In this document: piece by piece, positions 54,493-64,000 of the stretch
How positions within the stretch are numbered: position 1 is the first letter of the stretch
How the letters are laid out: the number at the start of each line of letters is the position of its first letter
Assembly: GCA_026168455.1 (NCBI GenBank)
Contig: CM047431.1
Coordinates: 5,423,603 to 5,487,602, forward strand
Direction of reading: 5' to 3'
Origin: Theocolax elegans
Lineage: Eukaryota > Arthropoda > Insecta > Hymenoptera > Cerocephalidae
DNA: 64,000 bases
The notes under the pieces: model-generated
The model's input: the letters and a program-made list of their open reading frames with translations, nothing else
Databases searched by the model: none
What the model was told of the DNA's origin: nothing
Translations under genes and position numbers: made by a program

Positions 54493-55971
54493 TTAGACTT
54501 TATGAACTACTAGATGTGAGTCGGCAACAGAATTCACTGGAAGCAGGATGAGCTTGTTGATGGGACGTTTGTATTCTCCGTTGCTCGTCTTAATGGTAAC
54601 GACTCGGCACAATCCATCTTTCCCTGGAAATAGTCGCGTGATGCGACCTAAGGGCCACTTGCCTGGTGCGGTTAACTCGTCCTTGAAGAGTACCACATCT
54701 CCAACCTGTATGTCGTGATGCGGTCAAAGCCACTTAGAGCGTTGCTGTAATTCGGCAAGAAATTCCCTGGACCATCGTTTCCAGAAATGTTTACGCATCA
54801 ATACAAGTAAATGCCACCTAGAACAAACGGAGCGTACGTCGTTAATTTCAATAAAGGGCTCCGGAGGCGCTTTAAGGGAGGACCCAATTAAAAAATGTCC
54901 TGGGGTAAGCGCGGCCATGTCTTCTTCTGTGGAACTGATTAAACTCAAGGAACGAGAGTTAAGACAAGCTTCAATCATAGACATAACCGTTGCAATCCCT
55001 TCAAAAGTTAATTTAGTTTCTCCAACGACTCTTTTTAAATGAAATTTAAAAGATTTAACGCTAGCCTCCTAGAGACCACCGAAATTGGGTGCGCGAGGAG
55101 GAATATACGTCCATTCGACGCCATCTTGAGCAATTTGAGATGCCACACTTTGGCTAAGGGCTGAAGTCTCAGAAAATAAACGCTGTAGCTCAAAATCTGC
55201 GCCTTGGAAGGTAGTACCATTATCGGAATAAATTAACTTACATAGGCCTTGGCGAGCAGTAAATCTGCGAAACGCTGCTAAAAAGGCGGCAGACGTGTAA
55301 TAAGACACTATCTCAATGTGTACGGCTCGTACGACTAAACAAATAAAAAGAGCTATATAGCCTTTGTACGCTTTCTGTCCACGACCAGATGACGCTTTGA
55401 TCCAGAATGGACGAGCGTAGTCTACACCTGTAAAAGTGAAGGGTCTAGCAGGTCGAGAGCGATTAGTTGGCAATGGTGCCATTTGTTATTCAAGAGTTGT
55501 TGCTTTGTAGCGAATACAACGAACACAGCTTCGCACAATGTTCCTAACGAAGTTTCTACCTCGAATTATCCAATATTGACGAAGCAGATAACTTTGTACC
55601 AACGAAGGGCCTCCATGCATGGTGATGATGTGTGCTTTTCGAACGATCAAACTATTAACATGTGACTTACTAGGTAATATAACGGGATGCTTTTCATCTT
55701 CACTGAGAAAGGAATTTTGCAGTCTACCTCCAACTCGTAAAATGTCGTCTAAATCGATAAATGGGACAAGACGACGTAATGGGCTCGAGGGCGACACCGA
55801 ACCTTTTTCTAAAATAGAATCTATGTCCTTTGACAATGCGGATTTCTGAACGAGACGCAGCATGAATTTTCGACCAGCAGTAAGTTCAGCAGCAGACAGC
55901 CAAGGTTGACGTCGAGTATTCGCTTTGCATTTGGCGGTTTGTCTCCAACGTTCTACGTACGCTAAAACCAA
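54493..55971 (-). pseudogene. pol: BEL/Pao integrase and C-terminal domain
   Basis: One frame with three internal stops. It starts with the zinc-binding region (HVNSLIVRKAHIITMHGG, then RNIVRSCVRCIRYKA), then after TAA 55486 the core: FTGVDYARPFWIK (first Asp), KLIYSDNGTTFQGADFELQ (second Asp), PPRAPNFGGL, then a TAG in place of Trp before EASVKSFKFHLKR (Glu). 54984-54724 carries the BEL C-terminal block TPGHFLIGSSLKAPPEPFIE; another stop follows, and 54696-54493 ends with GDVVLF-like sequence, GKWPLGRITRLFPGKDG and KRPINKLILLPV. It would insert element DNA into the genome. As read it is dead. Confidence 0.85.
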
Positions 55972-57981
55972 TTGGAGAAATCCTCCAATACAATGGAATT
56001 TGCTGCTACAACCGCATTTGCCCTTTTGAGTTCAAGATTCGTCGTCAGTAAAATTTCAGAATTATCAGACCAAAATGAAGCAGATTTTTGCAGACAATCA
56101 GGACCATTCCACCAGAGTGTAGACTCTCTTAACTGATTAGGAGTCAAGCCTCTCGTTGCAAAGTCAGCCGGGTTGTCAGCAGATCTGACGTGGTTCCAAA
56201 TCGAATCTGGCAGCGAGGTTATGATATCGCTAATACGATTAGCCACGAAAGATTTCCATCGTGAAGGATGGTCTCTCAACCACGACAAAACAACAGTGTA
56301 ATCGGACCAGCAATTAATAGAAGAGGGCTTATAATCTAATTTCCTTAAAATATACTTAATTAATCGACAGAGAAGACTAGCTCCACAAAGTTCCAATCTA
56401 GGTAAACTGATAACCTTAATCGGTGAAACTTTGGATTTAGCAGTAATTAACTTGGCCCTAAAGCCTTCAGGAGATTGAGCGACAACGTAAATACACGCAG
56501 CAAAAGCTCGTTCTGATGCGTCGCAACAACCATGAATGCTCCAATTTGATGAATGAAACGATCCAAACCATCGAGGAATCTGAATTAACTGTAAATCAGG
56601 AAGATGTTGACGAAAAGAATTCCAAGAATATTCAACCGAGTGAGAGACAGGCTCATCCCATTCCACACCTTGCAACCAAAGATTCTGTAATAAGATTTTA
56701 GCCTGTATTATTACCGGTGACAGCCATCCGATCGGATCGTACAATCTCGCAATCTCGGACAAGATAGATCGTTTAGTGATACGGTCTGGGGAGACGGGTT
56801 GACTGAAACGAAAACAAAATGAATCATCAATCAGATTCCAACTTATACCCAACGTAGAAATAATGTCTTGATCATACAAATTAACTGATTTTGGATCAAT
56901 TGAATCTAAATCTGCGAGTATGTCATGGTTATTCGAAGACCATTTACCGACTTCCATACCTGCTGCTTGGAGTATACCCATCAGCTGATCACGAATAAGA
57001 CGAGTTTCGTAAACATTATCGTCTCCAACGAAGAAGTCATCGGCATAACGATTTTTTTTAAGAACGCTTGATCCAAGAGGGAATTTAACGGCTTCGTCCT
57101 CTGCTAGCTGGAGCATGCAGGCGTTTGACAGGAATGGAGCACTTGCAGTACCATATGTTACCGTCAATAATCGATAAGTTTGAAGATTTTCCTCCTTCGA
57201 ATCACGCCAGAGTATGCGCTGCCAATCAGCATCATCTCGATGGATCAGAAACTGGTGAAACATCTTTACGATATCACAGGTAAAGACGATTGGAAAGAAC
57301 GACCATCTGAGTATAATCGCCAAGACGTCTTCCTGCAATTTGGGGCCAATATGTAAAAACGAGTTTAATGAAAATCCATCATTGCGTTTCTGAGAATCGT
57401 TGAAAACTACTCTGAGCTTATTGCTTCCATCCCTTTTAAATACAGGATGGTGTGGGAGATAAAATGAATTAATAGGTGTTACCTCATTGGATAATACTAC
57501 CTCCATATGTTGTAAATCAGAGTACTCATCCATAAAAGCTGTATAAGCCGTCGCTAATTCCGGCTGTTTCTCCAGACGCTTTTCTAATCGTAAAAAACAG
57601 GCCTCGGCTATACCGCGAGAATCAGCAATTAAAGGCGGTTGAGAAAAAGGCAGTCGAACAATATATCGTCCAGTTTCATCACGAGAATGCGTATCTCTGA
57701 AGTGCTGATAACAAGCTTCGTCTTCTGGTGATCGAATTGAAATGAAAGGAACTTCTTCTGTTTCCCGAAATCGTGAAATTGCCGTTGTTAGCCCATGATC
57801 GACCGTAATATTGAAAACATTTGCCATCGTGTTTCCCGATTCCCGGTTGCAGAACAGCGGCATACACTTCAGCGTTGAGGATGCAGTCAATTCGACCAGG
57901 TTGTCCGAAGTGTGGATCTGCAAGTTGTAGATGCTTGAGGGCTGACCAATTCGTAGAATGAACCTCGGTATTAGGTATCAT
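55962..57981 (-). pseudogene. pol: BEL/Pao reverse transcriptase and RNase H
   Basis: Mostly one long intact frame of about 640 codons (57923-55962). RT landmarks: FYLPHHPVFKRDGSNKLRVV, FNDSQKRNDGFSLNSFLHIG, VFTCDIVKMFHQFLI, YGTASAPFLSNACMLQLAED and NRYADDFFVGDD (YADD box), then TLGISWNLIDDSF and LYDPIGWLSPVIIQAKILLQ. RNase H: GCCDASERAFAACIYVV, SLPRLELCGASLL, CWSDYTVVLSWLRDHPSRWK and SADNPADFATRGLTPNQL. These are hallmarks of the BEL/Pao clade. A frameshift near 57.85 kb separates it from the upstream HFGQPGRIDCILNAEVYA block, and another at about 55.97 kb separates it from integrase. Confidence 0.92.
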
Positions 57982-58008
57982 AGCAGTTAATCGTTTCAGG
58001 ACCAGAGC

Positions 58009-58440
58009 TTAAAAATTGAAAGAACATTGCGAGGAATACATTGATATTAATTTAATGTTTACTGATCCTCTAGCAACAACAGACTCAGAACCACCGATGC
58101 CTGACACAGCGACATCAGCAGGTTTCCTACGTAAAGCTAACGATTGTACTACGTGCTCCGATATAAAAGATTCTTCTGCACTTGTATCTAACAGGGCTCG
58201 TAGCGTCATGGAGTTACCATTGGGAGCTTGGAGGATAACGCAAGCTGTTGAGAGTAAAACCTTACGTCCACTGCCAACCAAATAGCATGAAGATGAATCG
58301 AGTTCAGTAGATGTTGAATTCCCTGTCGACACACCAGGTTTCGAAGCGGTCTTCACAGTCTCTAGCGCCGAGCGAGAATCCCGATGCAATTTGGTATGAT
58401 GTTTTCCTCCACACACTAGACAGCGTCCTTGAGATGAGCA
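58009..58440 (-). pseudogene. pol: BEL/Pao aspartic protease region
   Basis: Begins after a frameshift at about 58440 in the second zinc knuckle (CLVCGGKHHTKLH), then VLLSTACVILQAPNG and MTLRALLDTSAEESFISEHV with the DTSA catalytic triad of retropepsins. ADVAVSGIGGSESV follows, typical of BEL proteases. It ends at a TAA at 58009; the frame continues beyond as MIPNTEVHSTNWSALKHLQL, so the stop is a nonsense mutation. Confidence 0.85.
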
Positions 58441-59650
58441 TGGAATCTACAAAATGACCACAATTGAGACAATTGTGGCATAATTTAGCAGAAATAACAA
58501 TATCGAATCGTTGATCAATAGATGCTTGTGTAAATTTCGGACAGTAACTCAAGAAATGAGCATCTCCACAACATGTACATTTTGCCGTAAAACGCGACTT
58601 TGTTGTCTTTTACGTGGCAACGTTGGCATTATTACGTTGATTTTTGTTAAACGCGGGCTTCTTCGTCTCTTTCTGCTGGGATAGCTTTTGATTCGATTGG
58701 TTGGGCTTTTCCGAAGAATTATGGTCGATTTCTACCAGATCAAGTGTCCGGATCCGATCCTCCAGAAACGTTTGAATGTCTTTATACGACGGAAAGTCAA
58801 GCAGATTTCTTCGCTCCATCTCTTTAGCCCAGTCAATCCGTGTACTTGACGCTAACTTGCTCTCGACGAAGTAAACGAAAATATCATCCCAATGGTCGAC
58901 AGGTCTCTCCAAAATCCATAGAGAATTGATACTTTCGTTGACGGTGTTTAACAACTGATTAATATGCGAAACGGACTCCGCAGATGCAGCTGGCATGCGA
59001 GAGAGTGCTTGCATTTGCACCGTGAACCTGAGATATTTGTTGTCATACCGACGACAAAGAGTGTTCCAGGCTGTATCGAAATTTGCACCTGTCAATTTTA
59101 TACCTCGTAATTTCTCGGCCGCTTCTCCAGTCAGGCAGTTGAGCAGGTGTTGAAATTTGATGACAGAATCAATCGTAGAGTCATTTCGAATTAAAGAGGT
59201 GAACTTCTCCTTGAAGTTCTCCCATTCTCTTTGCTTACCGTCGAAGCGTGGGAGTTTCAATTTCTCCAAGGCAGCTTGCGCAGATACAGTTGCGGCCGAA
59301 TTGGATGATGCAATTGGCACGTTCGATGCTGTCGATTGATTTGCAGTAGATCTCAAATCGTTTACCCGCTGTGTATACCAAGCCTTAGCAGTTAGGTACG
59401 TTGTCATCGCCTCATTAAATTGGTTGAGTTTGAAATAAGTCCGAGCCTTGAGTGCTTCAGAGTGCCTCTGCAAAAGAAAGTCACGTTCAGAAAAACGTTG
59501 CCAATAATCGTCAAGCAAGTTGCAGCGAGCGTCAATGTCCGCAGCAGTTAACGAGTTAGCAGTCGGTCCCTGCGTTATGCTTCGCAACTGCTCGATCAAA
59601 TTTAGAGTACGTTTTTGATCGGCTAAAGCAAGGTCCAATTCTTCAGACAT
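58441..59650 (-). pseudogene. gag: BEL/Pao gag
   Basis: ATG 59650 opens 346 codons: a helical N-terminus, then LPRFDGKQREWENFKEKFTS, SVIKFQHLLNCLTGEAAEKL and AWNTLCRRYDNKYL (the BEL gag capsid, PF03564-like). It stops at TAA 58610-58612, but the same frame continues with KCTCCGDAHFLSYCPKF, the first CCHC-type knuckle, and LCHNCLNCGHF, the second, so the stop splits the capsid from the nucleocapsid. A frameshift at about 58440 then leads to the protease. The N-terminal capsid part is otherwise intact. Confidence 0.88.
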
Positions 59651-60254
59651 AGTGACCGCTTATTGTTGCAAAATAAACCAGAATAGTAATTTATAAAAAA
59701 TAGTAAAAGTAAAAAAATGAAGACTTTCCACCATTTCTTTAAATTTGATAGAATGCGAGATTAATTGAAAGTTTAATCCGCAACTAACATAAAACAATTT
59801 CAGAAGTTGTTCTAAGATCAAATAAAGAATTCTTTCATGCGTATACTAAACTAGTAATACGCGTAATCGGAAAATTGAAGAAAACGAGAAAAATTAGGTG
59901 TTTATCACCTCGTTGTATGCCGAGCGGAAGTGCAAGTTGCCGTAGTGCTGAACGCGCCACTTCCTCTCCTCTCTCGTCGTCGAGTTGCTCGCTAGCTACT
60001 GAAGAGCGCCGTGGTGGGGGTTGTCTCTCCTTTCGGCTTGAAGATACTTCCCCTTTCTTCCTTTTACTTGGCGAAATTATTTAAATTTTTGCTTATTGCA
60101 AATTGTGATTCCTTTTGCAATAAGACAGTTCGCTTAACTAATCACTTAACCGATAAAGCACCTTTTATTCTTCTTAGACTTTTGTTTCAGTTTATTATTT
60201 TATTTTTTTTATTGTTTATATTTAAATTTGCTTAAATTTGCAAATTAAATTTCA
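59651..60254 (-). other. BEL/Pao leader; 5' LTR missing
   Basis: About 600 bases upstream of gag, including a GC-richer part (59.93-60.06 kb). No TGATTT...ATTACA LTR in minus orientation is present; instead the sequence joins an inverted copy of the element's own 3' end at 60254/60255. No primer site was identified with confidence. Confidence 0.5.
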
Positions 60255-60370
60255 GCATTAAGACGAGCAACGGAGAATACAAACGTCCCATCAACAAGCT
60301 CATCCTGCTTCCAGTGAATTCTGTTGCCGACTCACATCTAGTAGTTCATAAAGTCTAAACGGCGGGCGGA
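60255..60370 (+). pseudogene. Inverted fragment of BEL/Pao pol end
   Basis: Plus strand: encodes KTSNGEYKRPINKLILLPVN to VVHKV and TAA (60356-60358), identical in sense to the last 33 codons of the minus-strand pol at 54493-54602, then the same polypurine tract. Head-to-head with the rest of the element. Confidence 0.9.
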
Positions 60371-61908
60371 TGATTTATATTTTATAATTAAACTTGTATA
60401 TCTTACTTATTAGCTATATGCATTTTATTGTTTTGTTAACTTTAATCAATTAGTTTAGAGTTTAGCCCGGATTTTTTTTTACATTATATAGAATCTCGTT
60501 TCCACATATTAAATTAGATCTATTACATTGTAGTCAAAAAAAAAGAACGAAAAGGTATTCCGAAATATTCTATTTGCTATTTCGTGGTGGGCGAAACATT
60601 TTGAATATTTTTTTTAGTATTAACCGTCTGTGATATGAAATAATTTGAGTATTTTAATTTTTATACTGCCGTTTGCTAAATATGTGTGTTAATTTATTTT
60701 TTTGTGATATTCTTAATTTATTTATTTATTACAATTTTAAATTCATTGTGTCGATTATGGACACAATAATGGGGAAAGGTATGTGTCATTCACAACATTC
60801 ATAACCTCAATTTTTGTGCAAATTATGTATTTTTTAATTTATTAATTTTTGCTTATGTTTTATTCTCAAATATAGAATGACGCATTAGAGATGCTATTAG
60901 GTTATACATTTTTTAATAGTGTCACAATAGTAAGTAACTTGTTTGATATACATTAATATTAATTAGATGATATATGTATAAAAAGATGTTTGTAAAAAAT
61001 GTTAATATTATATCTATCATAAAAGATATAGCCTCTCATGAGGATGGAAAATATCCATCGAAAAGTCGCCAAATAAATAGATTGGTTACTTCATCAAAAT
61101 CGAAAACGAACCCAACTATACTAAATAAACTGCATAGACGACTACATCACTTAATAAGTAAAGATATACATTCAAACCGGTTTGCGGAGATAAGATCGTA
61201 AACCATTTGATTGAGAAAGATTTTGTCGAAGTAATTTGATCGAGCGGAGATTTGATCCACAAGAAATCGGTTTTTCATAACTTTGAAATATAATTGAGCT
61301 TACAAATAGCTTATTAAGTGGATTTCGAAAGTTCCATTTTTTTCATGAAAATATTACATTTAAAAAATATTATCTTGGGTGACTTGAAAAGTCAATAGAG
61401 GGAAATATGTTTCTCTTCATGCATAATTCGGTTCAATTCAGTGCCACGACGAGCACGTGTCGGCATTAGCACCATTTTTTTGTATTTTTGTGTTTATACA
61501 TTTTTTTACCTTTTATATTTTTAAGTTTTATTATATTTTAAATGTATTTTTGTTTGATTTTTCATTTTCTCAATCATTAAAGAAATAAAATAATACAGTG
61601 TGTTTTAAATAATTACTTATTACATTTTTATAAGAGGCCTGCGATGGCTCGGTCGGTAGGGCTCGTAATCTGGAGGTCTCAGGTTCGATTCCCGGTCCCA
61701 GCCTATTCATACAAGCACCACTGGCTAATGTATTAAAATATTAAAAAAAAAAACATTTTTATAATTCGCCTTATATGATTAACTAAATTTAAAGAAATAA
61801 ACTAATAAAACGTTTTTTAAATAATTACTAGTTACATTTTTATAACCAGACTTATTCATAGAAGTAACTAAACATTTTAATTTTGGTTTTTGATTATAAC
61901 CAATTACA
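60371..61908 (+). mobile_element. BEL LTR, copy 2 (plus orientation)
   Basis: TGATTTATATTT...ACCAATTACA, 1,538 bp, the same as copy 1 but inverted relative to it. The two copies and the pol end make an inverted repeat of about 1.66 kb (52947-54602 and 60255-61908). Confidence 0.85.
61634..61752 (+). mobile_element. tRNA-derived SINE, copy 2
   Basis: 119 bp. Starts GAGGCCTGCGATGGCTCGG with A box TGGCTCGGTCGGTAGGGC, then B box GGTTCGATTCC, a short AT-rich 3' part and poly(A). ACATTTTTATAA on both sides (61622-61633, 61753-61764) is the target duplication. Confidence 0.9.
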
Positions 61909-61919
61909 TTTTTACAACA

Positions 61920-62482
61920 TTCCTTACTGAGGAGTCCAAGCTGGAGATCGAGGACGAAACGCCTTTAATTATTTTAAAAGGCCGTGCTCTGGGAAATTCC
62001 ACCAACCATAGTGGACAAAGAGTACGATAGGCCTGCTTTATTCTAAAAGTAAAGCATTTGGTTCGGAGAGACCGATATTATTATACATATACATATTACC
62101 GAACGTTAAAATTTTGTAACAAATAACTCGCGATACGGTCTAAAAATTCGCGCTCTGGCTGGTGGCTTTTCCCACCACCAGAGGGAGACGACTATCTCTC
62201 TACACTCGTTGGAGAGATCGTCGTCTAATTTCTATATATATAGCCGCAGAACATCTTGCTGGCGTCGCATATCATCTTGCGACAGGCGTCTAAGGTAAGA
62301 TCTCCAGTTCCTTACTGAGGAGTCCAAGCTGGAGATCGAGGACGAAACGCCTTTAATTATTTTAAAAGGCCGTGCTCTGGGAAATTCCACCAACCATAGT
62401 GGGACAAAGAGTACGATAGGCCTGCTTTATTCTAAAAGTAAAGCATTTGGTTCGGAGAGACCGATATTATTATACATATACA
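61920..62482 (+). mobile_element. Retrozyme-like tandem unit (388-bp period, about 1.45 copies)
   Basis: 61920-62092 and 62308-62482 are almost identical (TTCCTTACTGAGGAGTCC ... ATTATTATACATATAC; one inserted G in the second), giving a period of 388 bp. Non-coding. The interval 62093-62307 has strong hairpins: CTGGTGG...CCACCAG (62158-62183), GACGACTATCTCTC...GAGAGATCGTCGTC (62188-62226) and GTCGCA...TGCGAC (62263-62283), plus a TATA-like CTATATATATAG at 62232. A complete hammerhead ribozyme spans the junction of the first and second copy. The unit lies between two BEL LTRs, and starts in the middle of the ribozyme sequence, as expected if a circular RNA had been copied into DNA. Confidence 0.7.
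62284..62352 (+). ncRNA. Hammerhead self-cleaving ribozyme (stem III open, type III)
   Basis: Stem III: AGGCG (62284-62288) with CGCCT (62348-62352). Cleavage triplet GUC (62288-62290), cut expected after C62290. Stem I: TAAGG (62291-62295) with CCTTA (62310-62314). Core box CTGAGGA (62315-62321) fits CUGANGA. Stem II: GTCC (62322-62325) with GGAC (62340-62343). Then GAAA (62344-62347). All invariant positions of the family are met. Loop I has GATCTCCAG (62299-62307) and loop II CTGGAGATC (62329-62337), perfect complements over 9 nt, able to form the loop-loop contact that speeds natural hammerheads. The upstream partial copy at 61920 lacks stem III and the cleavage site. Confidence 0.88.
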
Positions 62483-62507
62483 AGTACATTTGTCCTTGAA
62501 AAATGCA

Positions 62508-64000
62508 TGATTTATATTTTATAATTAAACTTGTATATCTTACTTATTAGCTATATGCATTTTATTGTTTTGTTAACTTTAATCAATTAGTTTAGAGTTT
62601 AGCCCGGATTTTTTTTTTACATTATATAGAATCTCGTTTCCACATATTAAATTAGATCTATTACATTGTAGTCAAAAAAAAGAACGAAAAGGTATTCCGA
62701 AATATTCTATTTGCTATTTCGTGGTGGGCGAAACATTTTGAATATTTTTTTTAGTATTAACCGTCTGTGATATGAAATAATTTGAGTATTTTAATTTTTA
62801 TACTGCCGTTTGCTAAATATGTGTGTTAATTTATTTTTTTGTGATATTCTTAATTTATTTATTTATTACAATTTTAAATTCATTGTGTCGATTATGGACA
62901 CAATAATGGGGAAAGGTATGTGTCATTCACAACATTCATAACCTCAATTTTTGTGCAAATTATGTATTTTTTAATTTATTAATTTTTGCTTATGTTTTAT
63001 TCTCAAATATAGAATGACGCATTAGAGATGCTATTAGGTTATACATTTTTTAATAGTGTCACAATAGTAAGTAACTTGTTTGATATACATTAATATTAAT
63101 TAGATGATATATGTATAAAAAGATGTTTGTAAAAAATGTTAATATTATATCTATCATAAAAGATATAGCCTCTCATGAGGATGGAAAATATCCATCGAAA
63201 AGTCGCCAAATAAATAGATTGGTTACTTCATCAAAATCGAAAACGAACCCAACTATACTAAATAAACTGCATAGACGACTACATCACTTAATAAGTAAAG
63301 ATATACATTCAAACCGGTTTGCGGAGATAAGATCGTAAACCATTTGATTGAGAAAGATTTTGTCGAAGTAATTTGATCGAGCGGAGATTTGATCCACAAG
63401 AAATCGGTTTTTCATAACTTTGAAATATAATTGAGCTTACAAATAGCTTATTAAGTGGATTTCGAAAGTTCCATTTTTTTCATGAAAATATTACATTTAA
63501 AAAATATTATCTTGGGTGACTTGAAAAGTCAATAGAGGGAAATATGTTTCTCTTCATGCATAATTCGGTTCAATTCAGTGCCACGACGAGCACGTGTCGG
63601 CATTAGCACCATTTTTTTGTATTTTTGTGTTTATACATTTTTTTACCTTTTATATTTTTAAGTTTTATTATATTTTAAATGTATTTTTGTTTGATTTTTC
63701 ATTTTCTCAATCATTAAAGAAATAAAATAATACAGTGTGTTTTAAATAATTACTTATTACATTTTTATAAGAGGCCTGCGATGGCTCGGTCGGTAGGGCT
63801 CGTAATCTGGAGGTCTCAGGTTCGATTCCCGGTCCCAGCCTATTCATACAAGCACCACTGGCTAATGTATTAAAATATTAAAAAAAAAAACATTTTTATA
63901 ATTCGCCTTATATGATTAACTAAATTTAAAGAAATAAACTAATAAACGTTTTTTTAAATAATTACTAGTTACATTTTTATAACCAGACTTATTCATAGAA
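62508..64000 (+). mobile_element. BEL LTR, copy 3 (cut by window end)
   Basis: Starts TGATTTATATTT after AAAAATGCA and is still in the LTR at base 64000, about 45 bases short of the expected end. It carries the SINE at the same place. No BEL pol sequence or polypurine tract precedes it, so it is a solo LTR or the 5' LTR of another element. Confidence 0.8.
63771..63889 (+). mobile_element. tRNA-derived SINE, copy 3
   Basis: Same 119-bp sequence, boxes and ACATTTTTATAA flanks as copy 2, at the same position in the LTR: it was copied with the LTR rather than inserted again. Confidence 0.9.

Noticed and set aside
60974..61201. 75-residue frame identical in three places (also 53650-53877 and 63111-63338)
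   Set aside because: It is inside three near-identical LTR copies and overlaps a hammerhead-like relic; identity reflects LTR identity, not protein constraint.
62341..62385. Alternative type I hammerhead using the downstream hairpin CGCCTTT...AAAGGC as stem III
   Set aside because: The base after the would-be cleavage U is G, which hammerheads do not cut; the upstream GGCGTC partner fits every rule.
61920..62482. Reading the repeated 173-bp ends as short LTRs of a minimal retroelement
   Set aside because: There is no TG...CA end, primer site or polypurine tract; the tandem-unit view explains the ribozyme spanning the junction.

Overview
This window looks like heterochromatic or otherwise repeat-dense DNA from an arthropod, most likely an insect; a hymenopteran is possible but cannot be shown from the sequence. 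It is AT-rich and intron-poor and has no bacterial gene organisation. Transposable elements of nearly every eukaryotic class are nested in one another. The only probable host-gene material is a pair of exons at 33.9-34.8 kb encoding a von Willebrand factor D domain resembling the C-terminus of apolipophorin, the large lipid-transfer protein.

Layout. (1) 1-5.3 kb, minus strand: 5' end of a Ty3/gypsy element A with a 1,032-bp LTR (TGTGACG...CGTCACA), a tRNA-Arg-type primer-binding site, a 2.7-kb leader packed with imperfect hairpins, and a gag split by one in-frame amber codon. (2) 5.3-11.3 kb: an (AT)n tract holding a probable solo LTR and a very young gypsy element C (338-bp LTRs with one mismatch). 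C has gag, an A AAA AAC slippery heptamer just before the gag stop, and a pol frame with three lesions. (3) 11.3-14.7 kb: a structured MITE-like element and decayed gypsy B (minus). (4) 14.7-26 kb: two Helitrons on the minus strand. D is deleted and carries a 723-bp solo LTR. F is longer and encodes a Ulp1/C48-like cysteine protease domain joined to HUH Rep and Pif1-type helicase domains. (5) 26-32.4 kb: minisatellites, a relic hammerhead-like motif, a 149-bp TTAA MITE, a candidate long LTR, a decayed gag, and an LTR related to that of element A. (6) 32.8-33.5 kb: a large fold-back element, then the vWD exons. (7) 35.5-42.2 kb: a Penelope-like RT relic, a LINE with ORF1 and ORF2, and Helitron E interrupted by a 496-bp fold-back element in a TTAA duplication. 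(8) 42.5-51.7 kb: about 9 kb of polypyrimidine/polypurine satellite with a 1.4-1.5 kb higher-order period and repeated strand switches, plus two LINE 3' ends. (9) 52.6-64 kb: a BEL/Pao element (minus), its 1.53-kb LTR in three copies carrying the same tRNA-derived SINE, and, between two LTR copies, a 388-bp tandem unit that encodes a complete hammerhead ribozyme.

The most interesting object is the 388-bp unit. Its ribozyme (62284-62352) has all three stems, the conserved core, a GUC cleavage site and a 9-nt perfect complementarity between loops I and II. Its structured, non-coding, tandem arrangement matches the retrozyme type of circular-RNA retroelement. Second is the Ulp1-like domain on Helitron F.

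Almost all coding sequence here is broken. Long open frames in the CT/GA satellite are artefacts of composition. One 0.53-kb tandem duplication (20.2-21.3 kb) differs between copies mainly by small losses at runs and short repeats, so it may be an assembly artefact.
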